A stretch of DNA of 64,000 nt from Gammaproteobacteria bacterium (GCA_024709225.1 JANJXC010000042.1:50438-114437); one strand, 5' to 3'. Positions 6,029-14,885 are shown, counted from the first letter of the stretch. Notes: generated by a model not told the origin, from the letters alone. Translations and numbers: made by a program.

Positions 6029-7687
6029 TTAAGTCACATGGTGGCTGCGGTTGTGGACGTTGAACTTGCCGGTCGGCGCAAAGAGACCCTTGATGCGCTT
6101 TTTCTCCTGCAGGGTCTTGGCGTCGAACACGACGATTTCACCGTTGTCGGTCTTGGAGTCCTTGCGGTTCCAGACCGAGGCCCACACTTCGCTGCCGTCG
6201 GCGTTGAACTCGAAGTGCACCGCGACGTAGCCTTCCGTGTTGGTCAGGCGGATGGTCTTGGCGACCTTGCCGGTCTTCTTGTCGATGACCTTGACGGACT
6301 GCTGGATCTCCGGCTCCGGATGCAGGGTCTGGTCAACCCACACGTAGTCGCTCTTCGGATGGGTACGCACGAACAGGCCCGGGCCATCGGTCTGCGTTTC
6401 GTAGCAGATCTTCCACGCCTTGTCCTTGTTCTTGGCCGGGTCGTTGCCCCACACGGTCAGCTTGCCGACGCCGAGGTGCGGCGTGCCGCCCACCGGACCG
6501 CACTTGGGATCGTTCCAGTTGGCGCCGGGACCCGGATGCGGACGCTTGTCGGTATCGATGATCGCTTCCAGCTTGCGGGTCTTGCTGTCAATGACCACCA
6601 TCTGGTTGGAGGCATTGGCAGCGATCTGGAAGTAGCGACCGGTCGGATCGAAGAAACCATCGTGCAGGAACTTGGAGTTGTCGATCTTGTCGATGCGCAG
6701 ATTGTCGATGTCGGAGTAGTCCACCTGCCAGGTCTGGCCCAGCTCCTTCATGTTGACCAACCAGGTCGGGGCGTTGGGCGTATCGTAGATAGCCGCGACG
6801 CGCGACTCGTTGACGTAGTCGCCATCAACGTTGACACCGCGGGAGGACACCACCTTGAGCGGGTCCAGGGTCTTGGCATCCATGATGACGAAGTGCGGCG
6901 GCCAGTAACCGCCACCGACCACGTACTTGCCATCACCGGATACGGCGATGTCGCGGGCGTCATAGGCGATCTGGGTCTCGGCGACCAGCATCTTGTCGGG
7001 GGTCTGCCACAGGTCGATCTTGGTCACCTTGCCGTCACGGCCCATGGTGTACCAGAAGCGGCCGATGTCCTTCGGGTTCTCCGGCTTGACCACCTTGTTG
7101 GCTTCCAGCGCCTTCAGCACGTGCACGGCGTAGCCGGTGGGGATGTGGGTGATGACTTCCTTCTTGTCGCCGTCGATAACGGCCACCTTGCCGACGTCAC
7201 GCTCGATGACGACGAAGAAGTTTTCCCAGTTGCGACCGTGCAGCGGCTTGGTCGGGTAGTCCTTCAGCGGAACGTGGACCTTGGTGCGGGCCTTCATCTG
7301 CGCCAGCGACATCTCGGGCGGAACCGGTGCCTCCATCTGGATGTAGGTGGCCAGCATCTTGATGTCTTCCTTCGACATGATGCCGTCGAAGTTGTTCATG
7401 CCGCCCTCAGTACCGAAGGCGATGATGCGTTCCAGACGCTGCTGACCGAGCTTCTTGGTGTTGGCCGGCTCGAGGTTCTTGCCGGTGGCACCCTTGCGCA
7501 GCACGCCATGGCAACCTGCGCACTGCTGGAAGTACAGCAGCTTGGCACGTTCGAAATCCGCCTCGGAGAGGGTGGGGCCTGCAGCAGCGGCGGCAGCGGC
7601 ACCGCCGCTGAACGTCACTGCGCCGCCCACCAACAAAGCGGACAGTACAGCTGAGTAGGTCTTGCTTAGCTTCAATTTCCTTGACAT
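6029..7687 (-). CDS. nirS: Cytochrome cd1 nitrite reductase NirS
   Basis: NirS reduces nitrite to nitric oxide in the periplasm. The 552-residue precursor has a signal peptide (about 1-36), a cytochrome c domain with CAGCH at residues 56-60 followed by the NirS-type VLRKGATGK, and a d1 propeller. The two histidines expected at the d1 active site are in FLHDGFFD and TPHLGVG, aligned with His327 and His369 of the Pseudomonas enzyme. The end, GKFNVHNRSHHVT, departs from the usual GKFNVYNTQHDVY. The ATG at 7687 was chosen over a more distal start because AGGGGG lies about nine bases upstream and a clean signal peptide follows. An FNR-type box lies about 90 bases upstream. NirN was considered but the c domain is of NirS type. 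Confidence 0.95.
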   Translation of the reverse strand: MSRKLKLSKTYSAVLSALLVGGAVTFSGGAAAAAAAGPTLSEADFERAKLLYFQQCAGCHGVLRKGATGKNLEPANTKKLGQQRLERIIAFGTEGGMNNFDGIMSKEDIKMLATYIQMEAPVPPEMSLAQMKARTKVHVPLKDYPTKPLHGRNWENFFVVIERDVGKVAVIDGDKKEVITHIPTGYAVHVLKALEANKVVKPENPKDIGRFWYTMGRDGKVTKIDLWQTPDKMLVAETQIAYDARDIAVSGDGKYVVGGGYWPPHFVIMDAKTLDPLKVVSSRGVNVDGDYVNESRVAAIYDTPNAPTWLVNMKELGQTWQVDYSDIDNLRIDKIDNSKFLHDGFFDPTGRYFQIAANASNQMVVIDSKTRKLEAIIDTDKRPHPGPGANWNDPKCGPVGGTPHLGVGKLTVWGNDPAKNKDKAWKICYETQTDGPGLFVRTHPKSDYVWVDQTLHPEPEIQQSVKVIDKKTGKVAKTIRLTNTEGYVAVHFEFNADGSEVWASVWNRKDSKTDNGEIVVFDAKTLQEKKRIKGLFAPTGKFNVHNRSHHVT

Positions 7688-7777
7688 GGTTGTTGCCCCC
7701 TGCGGGTTGTGGAAAGTCCGTGACAAAAAGCCTCGTTTGTTCTGTGACTTTTTTACTCAGCTAAAAGACCTACAGCC

Positions 7778-7791
7778 TTGATGTGTATCAA
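7778..7791 (-). promoter_or_regulatory. FNR/DNR box upstream of nirS
   Basis: TTGATGTGTATCAA is a perfect match to the FNR/ANR/DNR palindrome TTGAT-N4-ATCAA. It is centred about 97 bases before the nirS ATG in a 214-base gap between nirS and the fnr-type gene. No other feature was recognised in that gap. Confidence 0.88.
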
Positions 7792-7901
7792 TTGGATCAG
7801 TAAAAAATTTTATCCCGTCTAAATCGTTTGCTATGAGTAACAGAACAATAAGGCATTAAATGTGACATTGCGCAATTAATGCGTGATTTTTTGTTTCTGC
7901 A

Positions 7902-8675
7902 TCACGTTGCATTGATGTTGTTGAGGCCCGCGATAACGCGAATTGCATCAATGTCGCGCAACTCCACATGACGTCCGTGTACCTCGAGCAGGTCCATGGA
8001 CTGAAAGCGCTGGAACATGCGGCTGACGGTTTCAACGGCCAGGCCAAGGTAGTTGGCAATGTCATGACGCGACATGGGCAGCTTGAAGCGCACGCTGGGC
8101 AGCTCATGCTCGGCGAAGCGTGCCGACAGGCTGAGCAGGAAGGTGGCGGTACGCTGTTCGGCATTTTGCGCGCCCATCAACAGCGGCACCCACTGGTCCT
8201 GGCGCGCCCGTTTGCTCAAGGCGTTTATCAGTTGTTTCTGAAATTCACCCAGGCGCTCACCCAGCACATTCAGCTTGGAAAAATCCAGGCGACAGACGCT
8301 GCTTGCCTCCAGGGCCTCCACCGTGTGCGGATAGCTGCCTTCGCTGAGTCCTTCCAGGCCGATCAGTTCGCCGGGGAAATAGAAATCGATGATCTGCTGT
8401 TCACCGCTGGCCATCGTGACATAGGTCTTGAAGGAGCCGGACTTGACGGCATAGATCTCGCCGAAAGTGGCGCCCGCGGCGATGACGTTCTGACCTACTG
8501 CGACCGGCTCGCGCCGGCCGACGATTTCGTCGATGAGGTCGGGGACCGGTGCATCCAGCCCCGCAACCTTGCACATGCCGTAGAGGCCGCATGACTCACA
8601 TTCCACGACATTGTTCTTGCGGCGTGACGAGGCGCGCGGCGTGGGACAGCAGGTATCACGTTCTTTGGTGTGCAT
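7902..8675 (-). CDS. fnr: FNR/ANR-type oxygen-sensing transcriptional regulator
   Basis: A 257-residue Crp/Fnr regulator. The N-terminus has CESCGLYGMC (C26, C29, C35), and C128 lies in SSVCRLDF. These match the four [4Fe-4S] ligands of FNR (C20, C23, C29, C122), so oxygen sensing is likely, unlike cysteine-free DNR or NnrR. The cyclic-nucleotide-like barrel is followed by an HTH whose recognition helix reads VETVSRMFQRF; the E-SR residues are those that read TTGAT half sites. The start is the ATG at 8675 with AAGGAA eight bases upstream. It follows nnrS on the same strand with a 73-base gap and may be co-transcribed. Its own predicted sites occur upstream of nirS, norC, nnrS and others. Confidence 0.93.
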   Translation of the reverse strand: MHTKERDTCCPTPRASSRRKNNVVECESCGLYGMCKVAGLDAPVPDLIDEIVGRREPVAVGQNVIAAGATFGEIYAVKSGSFKTYVTMASGEQQIIDFYFPGELIGLEGLSEGSYPHTVEALEASSVCRLDFSKLNVLGERLGEFQKQLINALSKRARQDQWVPLLMGAQNAEQRTATFLLSLSARFAEHELPSVRFKLPMSRHDIANYLGLAVETVSRMFQRFQSMDLLEVHGRHVELRDIDAIRVIAGLNNINAT

Positions 8676-8748
8676 GGTGGTGTTCCTTACGGGGTGTAGG
8701 AGGTGAGGTGTAGCGGCCTTGCTGGAGGCATGATGGTCGGTCATGACG

Positions 8749-9960
8749 CTAGCCCGGTCTTCCGTCCAGCCGCGGACGCAGGTAGATGACGGCGTACTTG
8801 GCTGACCAGAGCACGGCAATGAGCAGCCAGGCGAGCGCGGCCAGCAGGTTGAAATGGGGGCCAAAGGGCAATTCGGCGACAATTCGCAATATTGCGACAC
8901 CGGACAAACCCCAGAACAATACCCAGGTAGTGGTATCGGCCTTCAGTTCGCGACCGGAGTGTCCCAGTGTCACGCGACTGGCCATGGCCAGCGTGATGGA
9001 CAGCAAGAAGCCGATGGCAACCGCGTGCAATGGCGCACGGCCCAGGAATGGTCCGAAGTTGAAGAACAGTGCTAGGCTGTTGATGGCATACAGCGCCATG
9101 GCAATGGATAGCCAGGCGAAGGCCACGTGCAGGATCGCGAGCAGACGCACGGCGAAGGTGCGGCGGAACTGCCATTTCCAGCTGTGCAATGCAGCGAGCA
9201 TCAGCAGGGGAAGATCGACCAGCCACAGCCAGCGGTGCAGCGCGAGCAACTCCAGCAGGCCATGCAGCGCCAGCAACACCAGCATCGGCACCAGCGTGCC
9301 CCTGGGCTGGTACATCTGGTAGCCGGGCAACACGGTCACGCTGAAGAACGGGATCATGCGGTGACCGACGGTGACGGCGATCGGCAGGAGAAACCACCAG
9401 AGCCCCGCCTGCAAGGACAGTTGCAGCCAGAAGGGATTGTCGCCCACGAGCCAGGCCAGATAGGCCGCCACGCCAATTGCGCCGCCGCTCAGCGCGGCAT
9501 TGAGACAGGTCTCATAAAACTTGTCGTGTGCCGGTGCCTCGCGGTAGACGCGCCACAGCGCGTGCAACCCGCCGGCGTAGCCGGCAAGCAGCAGGGCCAC
9601 GCCGATGAGCGTCAGGGGGCGGGAGAAGAACAGGCCGCAGTAGAACAGCAGCACGCCGCCGGCCAGCAGCAGGAACGTGGTCTGATAACGCTGCAGCGGT
9701 ATCGGTGTGCCGCTCATCCAGCGCGGATAGGTCGTCATCAGGAAACCGAAGATGAAGAACGGAAACAGCGTGTACTGCATCAGGAAGCCATGGGCGAAGA
9801 TGCCCGGCAGGGTGGTGGTGGGGCTGGGCCACAGTCCGGTATAGCGCCCGGTGAGTTCGATGCTCCAGTACAGCAGTACTGCGATGAACTGCACGGCGCC
9901 ACCAAACATCATCATGCGATGCGGCGCGGAGCTGAAGGTTTGCCAGAAGGTGCCTGCCAT
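8749..9960 (-). CDS. nnrS: NnrS family membrane protein
   Basis: A 403-residue polytopic membrane protein with about twelve hydrophobic segments. NnrS proteins bind haem and copper and protect cells against nitric oxide stress; they usually lie within nir/nor clusters. Histidine-bearing helices such as GIFAHGFLMQYTLFPFFIFG near the N-terminus and HAVAIGFLLSITLAM near the C-terminus are typical. The ATG at 9960 follows a GGGAA site; an upstream TTG was not used. An FNR-type palindrome is centred about 64 bases before the start. The regulator gene follows on the same strand. Confidence 0.9.
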   Translation of the reverse strand: MAGTFWQTFSSAPHRMMMFGGAVQFIAVLLYWSIELTGRYTGLWPSPTTTLPGIFAHGFLMQYTLFPFFIFGFLMTTYPRWMSGTPIPLQRYQTTFLLLAGGVLLFYCGLFFSRPLTLIGVALLLAGYAGGLHALWRVYREAPAHDKFYETCLNAALSGGAIGVAAYLAWLVGDNPFWLQLSLQAGLWWFLLPIAVTVGHRMIPFFSVTVLPGYQMYQPRGTLVPMLVLLALHGLLELLALHRWLWLVDLPLLMLAALHSWKWQFRRTFAVRLLAILHVAFAWLSIAMALYAINSLALFFNFGPFLGRAPLHAVAIGFLLSITLAMASRVTLGHSGRELKADTTTWVLFWGLSGVAILRIVAELPFGPHFNLLAALAWLLIAVLWSAKYAVIYLRPRLDGRPG

Positions 9961-10016
9961 GACGATTCCCAATTAAATCAGTCGTCATTTTTTAACAGGC
10001 TGGGGTGGTGCGGGCT

Positions 10017-10030
10017 TTGACATAGGTCAA
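10017..10030 (-). promoter_or_regulatory. FNR/DNR-type box upstream of nnrS
   Basis: TTGACATAGGTCAA is a perfect palindrome that differs from TTGAT-N4-ATCAA at one symmetric position in each arm. It lies 57 bases upstream of the nnrS ATG in the gap between norD and nnrS. Because the regulator gene follows nnrS, this site could give autoregulation. The rest of the 242-base gap shows no gene. Confidence 0.65.
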
Positions 10031-10202
10031 ACCCTAGCCGTTAGAGAATAAAAAGCAATTAACGGCCACAGGCGGCAATGACATTTCACCTCGCAGAGAT
10101 GAGGCTGTATTAGTGCGCCATAATTTGATTAATTACTGTTTCACGCTGGACGCGCCGCACGATCGTGTCGCTCTGCCGCGGCCGGCGGCGCCGGCAACGC
10201 GA

Positions 10203-12032
10203 TCAATTCCCGGTCAAGCGGGCATAGAGCAAGGGCAGCTGCCGCGGCAGCTCGTCCGGGCGGCGGATCACCACATAGTTGCCGGGACCGAACAGATGCG
10301 GCAGGTAGTCGCCGGCCTTGTGGTCGATGGTGACACAGAAGGGATAGAAACCCTCCTGGCGTGCCTCGTGCAAGGCTTGGCGCGTGTCTTCGATGCCGTA
10401 GCGGCCTTCATAGTGGTCCAAATCATTGGGCTTGCCATCGGTGAGCAACAGCAGCAGCTGGCGGCCGGCGCGCTCCTTCTCCAGCAGGCGGCTGGCCTGC
10501 CGCAGCGCGGCGCCCATGCGCGTGTAGTAGCCCGGGCGGATGGCCTGGATACGGCCGCGGATGGTGCCGTCATAGCCCTCGTCGAAGGCCTTGAGGGTGT
10601 GGAAGCGCACGTGCTCGCGCTTGCGTGACGAGAATCCGTACATCGCAAAGCGATCGCCGGCCGCGGACAGCGCCTCGGCGAACAGAAACAGACTGTCGCG
10701 GATCACGTCGATGACCTTCTGTTCGTTGTTGACAGCGGCATCGGTGGACAGCGACAGATCGGCCAGCAGCAGGCAGGCAAGGTCGCGCTGGTTGTTGCGG
10801 AAGTCGCGGTACAGGCCCTGCTCGCGGTGCGGCAGGCCGCTGTGGCGCGCTACGGCAAAATCGAGCCAGGCGCTGAGGTCCATCTCGCTGCCGTCGGGTT
10901 GGCCGCGCAGCCAGGTGCGGTTCTGCGTCAGGGCCTCGAACTGGCGGCGCAGATGATGGGCGGTGCGGCGCAGGTGTGGCGGCAGATCCAGCGCCACGGC
11001 ATCGCGCGCCAGCATGGGTTGCAGGTGGCAATAGGCGGGACGCAGGGCACGGCGGCGGTAGTCCCACTCGGGCAACAGTATGTCGCCCTCGAGTTGGTGA
11101 TCGTCGTATTCGCTGGAGGGCAGATCGAGATCGAAGCGCAGGCGGCTGGCGACGGTGCGCTTGTTGCGCGTGATGCTCAGGGTTTCCATCTCGGCGGCCA
11201 CGCTGCTGCCATCTTCGTCTTCTTCGGTCTCGCGGTTGACGTTGACGAATTCGCCCCAGGTAAGGATGTTTTCCATGCGCAGGGCGATCATCCCGGCCTC
11301 GCGCTCGGTGGCATCCACGCGCTCGCCATGGCGTTTGCGTGTCTCATCGTCGCGGGTCTGGCCGTCGCCTTCATCGCTGTCGTCGTCGTCGCTGCCGCCG
11401 ACCGCCTGTTGCAGCGGCGGCGAGGGGTGCAGCCACAGGTAGACGGGTTGCGGGGCATGTCGCGCCGGAGGGAGCGCAACGACACTGCCCGGCTCGCGCA
11501 AGGCCTGCTGGATCGCCTGTTCCTGCAGCGCCTCGTCACCCTGCAGTGCGCTGGTCTGCGGTCGCAAGGCCAGCTGCGCCGCGCACAGGCGTGTGTAGCG
11601 CGGCTGCAGACCGGGGTAGCGCTTCAGCACCCGCCTGGTAAGCAACTGATTGCGCGCCAGCCAGGGGCGCGGCAGCGTTTCTTCGTCAGCGGCGCTGGCC
11701 GCCAGCGCCGCGAGCCACAGATAGAGATCACGATTCAGGCCGCGGTCGGGAAACAAGGCCACTTGCGCGGGCAGGCGCAGGGTTTCGCCGTCGCGCCAGG
11801 CCAGTTCGACGCTGGCGCCGCTGCCGGCGATACGCTGCAGCCAGCGTCGCCGCGCGCCATGCTCGGTGGCCGAGGCCGTTTCCACACGCAGGCCGCCATC
11901 GCCGCCGAGGGCACGGAACATCACCCCCACCGCGGTGCGCATCTCTTCCAGCGTCACGGCTGCTTCCGCGTGCGTCTGATCCGCCGCGCGGGAGATGAGC
12001 TTGTGCCAGAGTTTGCCGACGAGTTCTTCCAT
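10203..12032 (-). CDS. norD: Nitric oxide reductase activation protein NorD
   Basis: NorD works with the AAA+ protein NorQ to activate the NorBC nitric oxide reductase, probably by helping insert non-haem iron. The 609-residue product has a C-terminal von Willebrand factor A domain with the MIDAS motif DLSLS, LLLLTDGKPND, and a tail ending in the NorD-like GDYLPHLFGPGNYVVI. The middle contains an acidic stretch (DDDDSDEGDG), as is common in NorD. The start ATG at 12032 has no clear ribosome site. Directly upstream lies a dispersed CAAGTTGCAAG-type repeat, which may have displaced normal leader sequence. It is separated from norQ by two other genes. Confidence 0.93.
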   Translation of the reverse strand: MEELVGKLWHKLISRAADQTHAEAAVTLEEMRTAVGVMFRALGGDGGLRVETASATEHGARRRWLQRIAGSGASVELAWRDGETLRLPAQVALFPDRGLNRDLYLWLAALAASAADEETLPRPWLARNQLLTRRVLKRYPGLQPRYTRLCAAQLALRPQTSALQGDEALQEQAIQQALREPGSVVALPPARHAPQPVYLWLHPSPPLQQAVGGSDDDDSDEGDGQTRDDETRKRHGERVDATEREAGMIALRMENILTWGEFVNVNRETEEDEDGSSVAAEMETLSITRNKRTVASRLRFDLDLPSSEYDDHQLEGDILLPEWDYRRRALRPAYCHLQPMLARDAVALDLPPHLRRTAHHLRRQFEALTQNRTWLRGQPDGSEMDLSAWLDFAVARHSGLPHREQGLYRDFRNNQRDLACLLLADLSLSTDAAVNNEQKVIDVIRDSLFLFAEALSAAGDRFAMYGFSSRKREHVRFHTLKAFDEGYDGTIRGRIQAIRPGYYTRMGAALRQASRLLEKERAGRQLLLLLTDGKPNDLDHYEGRYGIEDTRQALHEARQEGFYPFCVTIDHKAGDYLPHLFGPGNYVVIRRPDELPRQLPLLYARLTGN

Positions 12033-12040
12033 ATCAATTC

Positions 12041-12064
12041 AGATACAAGTTGCAAGATACAAGA
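12041..12064. repeat. Short copy of dispersed CAAGTTGCAAG repeat
   Basis: The sequence reads AGATACAAGTTGCAAG and then ATACAAGA. It resembles the longer palindromic copy at 38801-38886. It fills most of the 44-base gap between the polyferredoxin gene and norD. Confidence 0.5.
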
Positions 12065-12076
12065 GAAAAGCAGACA

Positions 12077-13009
12077 TCATTCGCCTTTCCGGCCGAAGTC
12101 GCGCGCCGAGACATCAAGGGCGTCGGTATTCTGCACCCACTTTAACAGCGCTCCCTGTGGGTTGTCTTTCTGTACCTGGTCACAGGCCTGCAGGCAGCGG
12201 GCGCATTGGGTGCAGGTGAACATGTGGCGCTTGGTGGAGCGCGGCTTGAGGCGCATGGGACAGGCGTTGTCGCAGGCGGCGTTGCAGTCGACGCAGGACT
12301 CGACGCGTTCGCGTTCGAAGCCCACCACCATGGCGCGCTTGTTGGCCATCCAGGCCAGGCTCTGGAACAGGCCGATGGCGCAGCCGAAGCGGCAGAACAG
12401 GTGACGCGCCAGCAGGAACTCGATGACGAAGACGATGGTGGCCGCGGTGAGAAAGATGAACTGGAAACGGGTCAGTTCGCCCTGCCATAGGTTGCCGTAG
12501 ACCTCGAACGGCGGCCACATGTAGGTAAGCAGGGAGATGGCCCACAAGAAGGCGAAGCCCAGGATGGCGCTACCCACCGCCAGCCAGTACAGCGGGTTGG
12601 GCGCCACACGGCGGCCATCGGGCAGGTCTTCCGGCAAGGCATGCGGGTCCCATAGCGTGGGACGGCCGAAGGCGCGCCGCATCAGGGCGTTGATGGTTTC
12701 CACGACGGAGAAATGCGGGCACAGCCAGCCGCAGTAGAGGCGGCCGTATTTCCACGACACCCATACGCCGGTGCCGATGATCAGCGCGATGGGCAGGAAG
12801 CCGCGCAGCAACAGGTTGGCGAAGGCCTGGCCGGTGCTGGCCTCGCCGCGCAGGAAGTCATCCAGCCCCAGGGTCCAGTACTGGCCGAACAGGATGAAAT
12901 GGCCGAGCTTGAGATCAAGGCGGAAGATATCGAGCGGCGGCGCCAGCACGAACAGGGCGAAGAAGGCGATGCGCGCCCACAGGCGCAGGTTTTGCAGTCT
13001 AGCCGTCAC
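12077..13009 (-). CDS. Polyferredoxin membrane protein in nor cluster (NapH/NosR/CcoG-like)
   Basis: A 310-residue membrane protein with about five hydrophobic segments and several cysteine clusters: CGWLCPH in the membrane part (about residue 94), CRFGC, CVDCNAACDNACP and CTQCARCLQAC near the C-terminus. The last two are [4Fe-4S] ferredoxin sites, and the membrane CxxxCP pairs are those of NapH, NosR and CcoG relatives. It could move electrons between quinol and a periplasmic or cytoplasmic partner during denitrification, or reduce metal centres during reductase assembly. Neither role is shown by sequence. It overlaps the preceding small membrane protein by 11 bases and precedes norD, so the three form one unit behind an FNR-type site. 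Confidence 0.8.
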   Translation of the reverse strand: MTARLQNLRLWARIAFFALFVLAPPLDIFRLDLKLGHFILFGQYWTLGLDDFLRGEASTGQAFANLLLRGFLPIALIIGTGVWVSWKYGRLYCGWLCPHFSVVETINALMRRAFGRPTLWDPHALPEDLPDGRRVAPNPLYWLAVGSAILGFAFLWAISLLTYMWPPFEVYGNLWQGELTRFQFIFLTAATIVFVIEFLLARHLFCRFGCAIGLFQSLAWMANKRAMVVGFERERVESCVDCNAACDNACPMRLKPRSTKRHMFTCTQCARCLQACDQVQKDNPQGALLKWVQNTDALDVSARDFGRKGE

Positions 13010-13391
13010 AGTGCACTCCCAGGAGCGGATAACGCCAGGATTTGCCTGCCATGGCCTTCGCCAGGCCTACCATCCCGAGCAGGATGAGTGTGCTGTGGCC
13101 GGCGGTGAAATAGATGATCACGTACATCCATACATTGGCGGATTGCCAGCCGCCGCCCAGCAGGATCAGGGCATTGACGATGACCAGGATCACGCCGGCC
13201 CACAGGCTGGCCACCACGGTCTGGCGCAGGTGGCAGCGGGCGAGGGCGGGGCCGGCTGTGCGGTGGCGGAAATACAGCCACAGCAGCGCCAGAAAGCAGA
13301 CGCCGGGCAACAGCAGCAGGTTGGCGAGATACAGCGCCTCGGCGGCAACGGCAATGCCCTGGCCGGGAGCGGAATCGGTCTGTGCGTTCAT
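12999..13391 (-). CDS. Small membrane protein in nor cluster (DUF4870-like)
   Basis: A 130-residue protein with three strong hydrophobic segments (about 17-40, 60-83 and 89-115). The end AKAMAGKSWRYPLLG recalls the C-terminus of the DUF4870/Tic20-like membrane family, but this is a weak resemblance and no function is known. The ATG at 13391 was taken because it gives the compact membrane protein; the longer frame upstream runs into low-complexity translation. It is the first gene of the unit that continues into the polyferredoxin and norD, with an FNR-type box 155 bases upstream. Confidence 0.7.
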   Translation of the reverse strand: MNAQTDSAPGQGIAVAAEALYLANLLLLPGVCFLALLWLYFRHRTAGPALARCHLRQTVVASLWAGVILVIVNALILLGGGWQSANVWMYVIIYFTAGHSTLILLGMVGLAKAMAGKSWRYPLLGVHCDG

Positions 13392-13545
13392 GCTGACACC
13401 TCCGCGGAGTATCACGATACAAGGGATTGGGGGCTGAGCTCGCTGCGCTCGTGCTGCCTTCGCGTTCAACCGTATCGCGCACCTTGTTCCTCGTATCGGT
13501 CTGCCTGCTGGATACCGACGATACGGCGGACAAAGGGGGAGCGCG

Positions 13546-13559
13546 CTGATCTATATCAA
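13546..13559 (-). promoter_or_regulatory. FNR/DNR-type box upstream of membrane protein-polyferredoxin-norD
   Basis: CTGATCTATATCAA matches TTGAT-N4-ATCAA at nine of ten positions. It lies in the 371-base gap between norQ (ending at 13763) and the small membrane protein (starting at 13391). The gap otherwise holds a possible norQ terminator and no gene that could be supported. Confidence 0.65.
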
Positions 13560-13717
13560 TTCTGTAGGTTATTTTGCGCTATGCAAGAAATCCCGCAAGG
13601 TATGCGGTGTTTTGGCGGCGTGCGATCGCTGCAGGGGCGCAGCATGGCGGGGGCCGGATTCACCAGGCGACGGTTGTGTCGCCCGGTGCCCCGGACGCCT
13701 GCAGACAGGGGGAAGGG

Positions 13718-13753
13718 AAACCCGCAGCCTGCCCATCATGGGCCTGATGCGGG
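13718..13753 (-). terminator. Possible terminator after norQ
   Basis: On the minus strand CCCGCA and TGCGGG enclose a smaller GCCCAT/ATGGGC stem and are followed by only three T. It starts 10 bases after the norQ stop. The structure is plausible but the T-tract is short. Confidence 0.4.
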
Positions 13754-13762
13754 CGGGCCGCC

Positions 13763-14587
13763 TCAACGCCCGAAGCTGGCCTCGGCCACTTCCATCAGGG
13801 CCTGCACCGTCTCCAGATCATCGCTCAGCGGCTCGGCCAGGGCGGCGCGGCAGGCGGCCAAGGGGTCGCAGCCATTCTTGATCAGGGTGGCGGTATAGAC
13901 CAGCAGGCGGGTGGAGGCACCTTCCTCGAGGTCATGGTCCTGCAGCTTGCGCAGCGATTGCGCGAGGTTAACCAGGCGCGCCGCCAGATTGGCGTCGATG
14001 CCGGTCTCACCCATGAGGATCTCCTGCTCGGTCTTCGCGTCGGGGTAGTCGAAGCGCAGGGCGACGAAACGCTGCCGCGTACTCGGCTTCATGCCCTTGA
14101 GCAGGTGCTGATAACCGGGGTTGTAGGACACTACCAGCATGAATTCTTTCGGGGCCTGCAACAGCTCGCCGGTACGTTCGATGGGCAGGATGCGCCGATC
14201 ATCGGACAGCGGGTGCAGCACCACGGTGGTGTCCTTGCGCGCCTCGACCACTTCATCCAGGTAGCAGATGGCGCCTTCGCGCACGGCCCGGGTGAGCGGG
14301 CCGTCCTGCCAGTAGGTGGCGCCGTCACCGATGAGGTGGCGGCCGACCAGATCGGCGGCGGTGAGGTCGTCGTGACAGGACACGGTGTAGACCGGACGCC
14401 CCAGGCGGGCTGCCATATAGGAGATGAAGCGGGTCTTGCCGCAGCCGGTCGGGCCTTTGATCAGCACCGGCAGCTGATTGTTGTAGGCGTATTCGAACAG
14501 CGTAATCTCGTCACCCTGCGGCTGGTAGAACGGCGTGTCGCTGTTCGCGGCAACGGCGGTGTCACGGTGCAGTGCAGAAGCTGTCAT
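13763..14587 (-). CDS. norQ: Nitric oxide reductase activation ATPase NorQ (MoxR AAA+)
   Basis: A 274-residue MoxR-type AAA+ ATPase. Walker A is GPTGCGKT (about residue 45), Walker B is ICYLDEV and the later motif is VVSYNPGYQ. NorQ/CbbQ proteins pair with VWA-domain proteins; here the partner is NorD, needed to activate NorBC. The start at 14587 was preferred to an ATG nine bases upstream, because the GGGAG ribosome site abuts the upstream ATG but is nine bases from this one. It follows norF closely, so norE-F-Q are one transcript. Confidence 0.93.
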   Translation of the reverse strand: MTASALHRDTAVAANSDTPFYQPQGDEITLFEYAYNNQLPVLIKGPTGCGKTRFISYMAARLGRPVYTVSCHDDLTAADLVGRHLIGDGATYWQDGPLTRAVREGAICYLDEVVEARKDTTVVLHPLSDDRRILPIERTGELLQAPKEFMLVVSYNPGYQHLLKGMKPSTRQRFVALRFDYPDAKTEQEILMGETGIDANLAARLVNLAQSLRKLQDHDLEEGASTRLLVYTATLIKNGCDPLAACRAALAEPLSDDLETVQALMEVAEASFGR

Positions 14588-14609
14588 GCGGGTCATCTCC
14601 CGTGAGTTG

Positions 14610-14882
14610 TCAGGTGAGGCTGATGTAATAGGCTACGCCGATCATGCCACATACCAGCAGCAAATAGCCGAACAGCAGGCCGCGCCAGGCGGCGCGCACG
14701 TGCTTCAGACCCATGAAATAGTCCACCACCATCTGGCTCTTGAACAGCGTGGTGGCGAGCACGAAGCCCACGATGGCCATGCCGGTGATGCCGGACTCGC
14801 CGATGAACCAGGTCAGCCCGGTGAGGGCGAGCAGTATCAGCCAGACGAGGGTGCAGGGACGGATGAGTGGCGTCTTAGTCAT
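14610..14882 (-). CDS. norF: NorF-like small membrane protein (cytochrome c oxidase subunit IV family)
   Basis: A 90-residue protein with three hydrophobic segments (about 11-27, 33-52 and 66-88), resembling the bacterial cytochrome oxidase subunit IV family to which NorF belongs. NorE and NorF are accessory membrane proteins that raise nitric oxide reductase activity in Paracoccus. Its ATG lies three bases after the norE stop. The short length limits certainty about the family, but the position between norE and norQ supports it. Confidence 0.82.
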   Translation of the reverse strand: MTKTPLIRPCTLVWLILLALTGLTWFIGESGITGMAIVGFVLATTLFKSQMVVDYFMGLKHVRAAWRGLLFGYLLLVCGMIGVAYYISLT

Positions 14883-14885
14883 GGC

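Noticed and set aside
6017-7654. A 545-codon open frame on the plus strand opposite nirS
   Set aside because: Composition and lack of motifs mark it as the antisense shadow of nirS, whose catalytic residues are all on the minus strand.
6029-7687. NirN instead of NirS
   Set aside because: The c-domain sequence CAGCHGVLRKGATGK, the paired d1-site histidines and the position under the strongest FNR-type box favour NirS.
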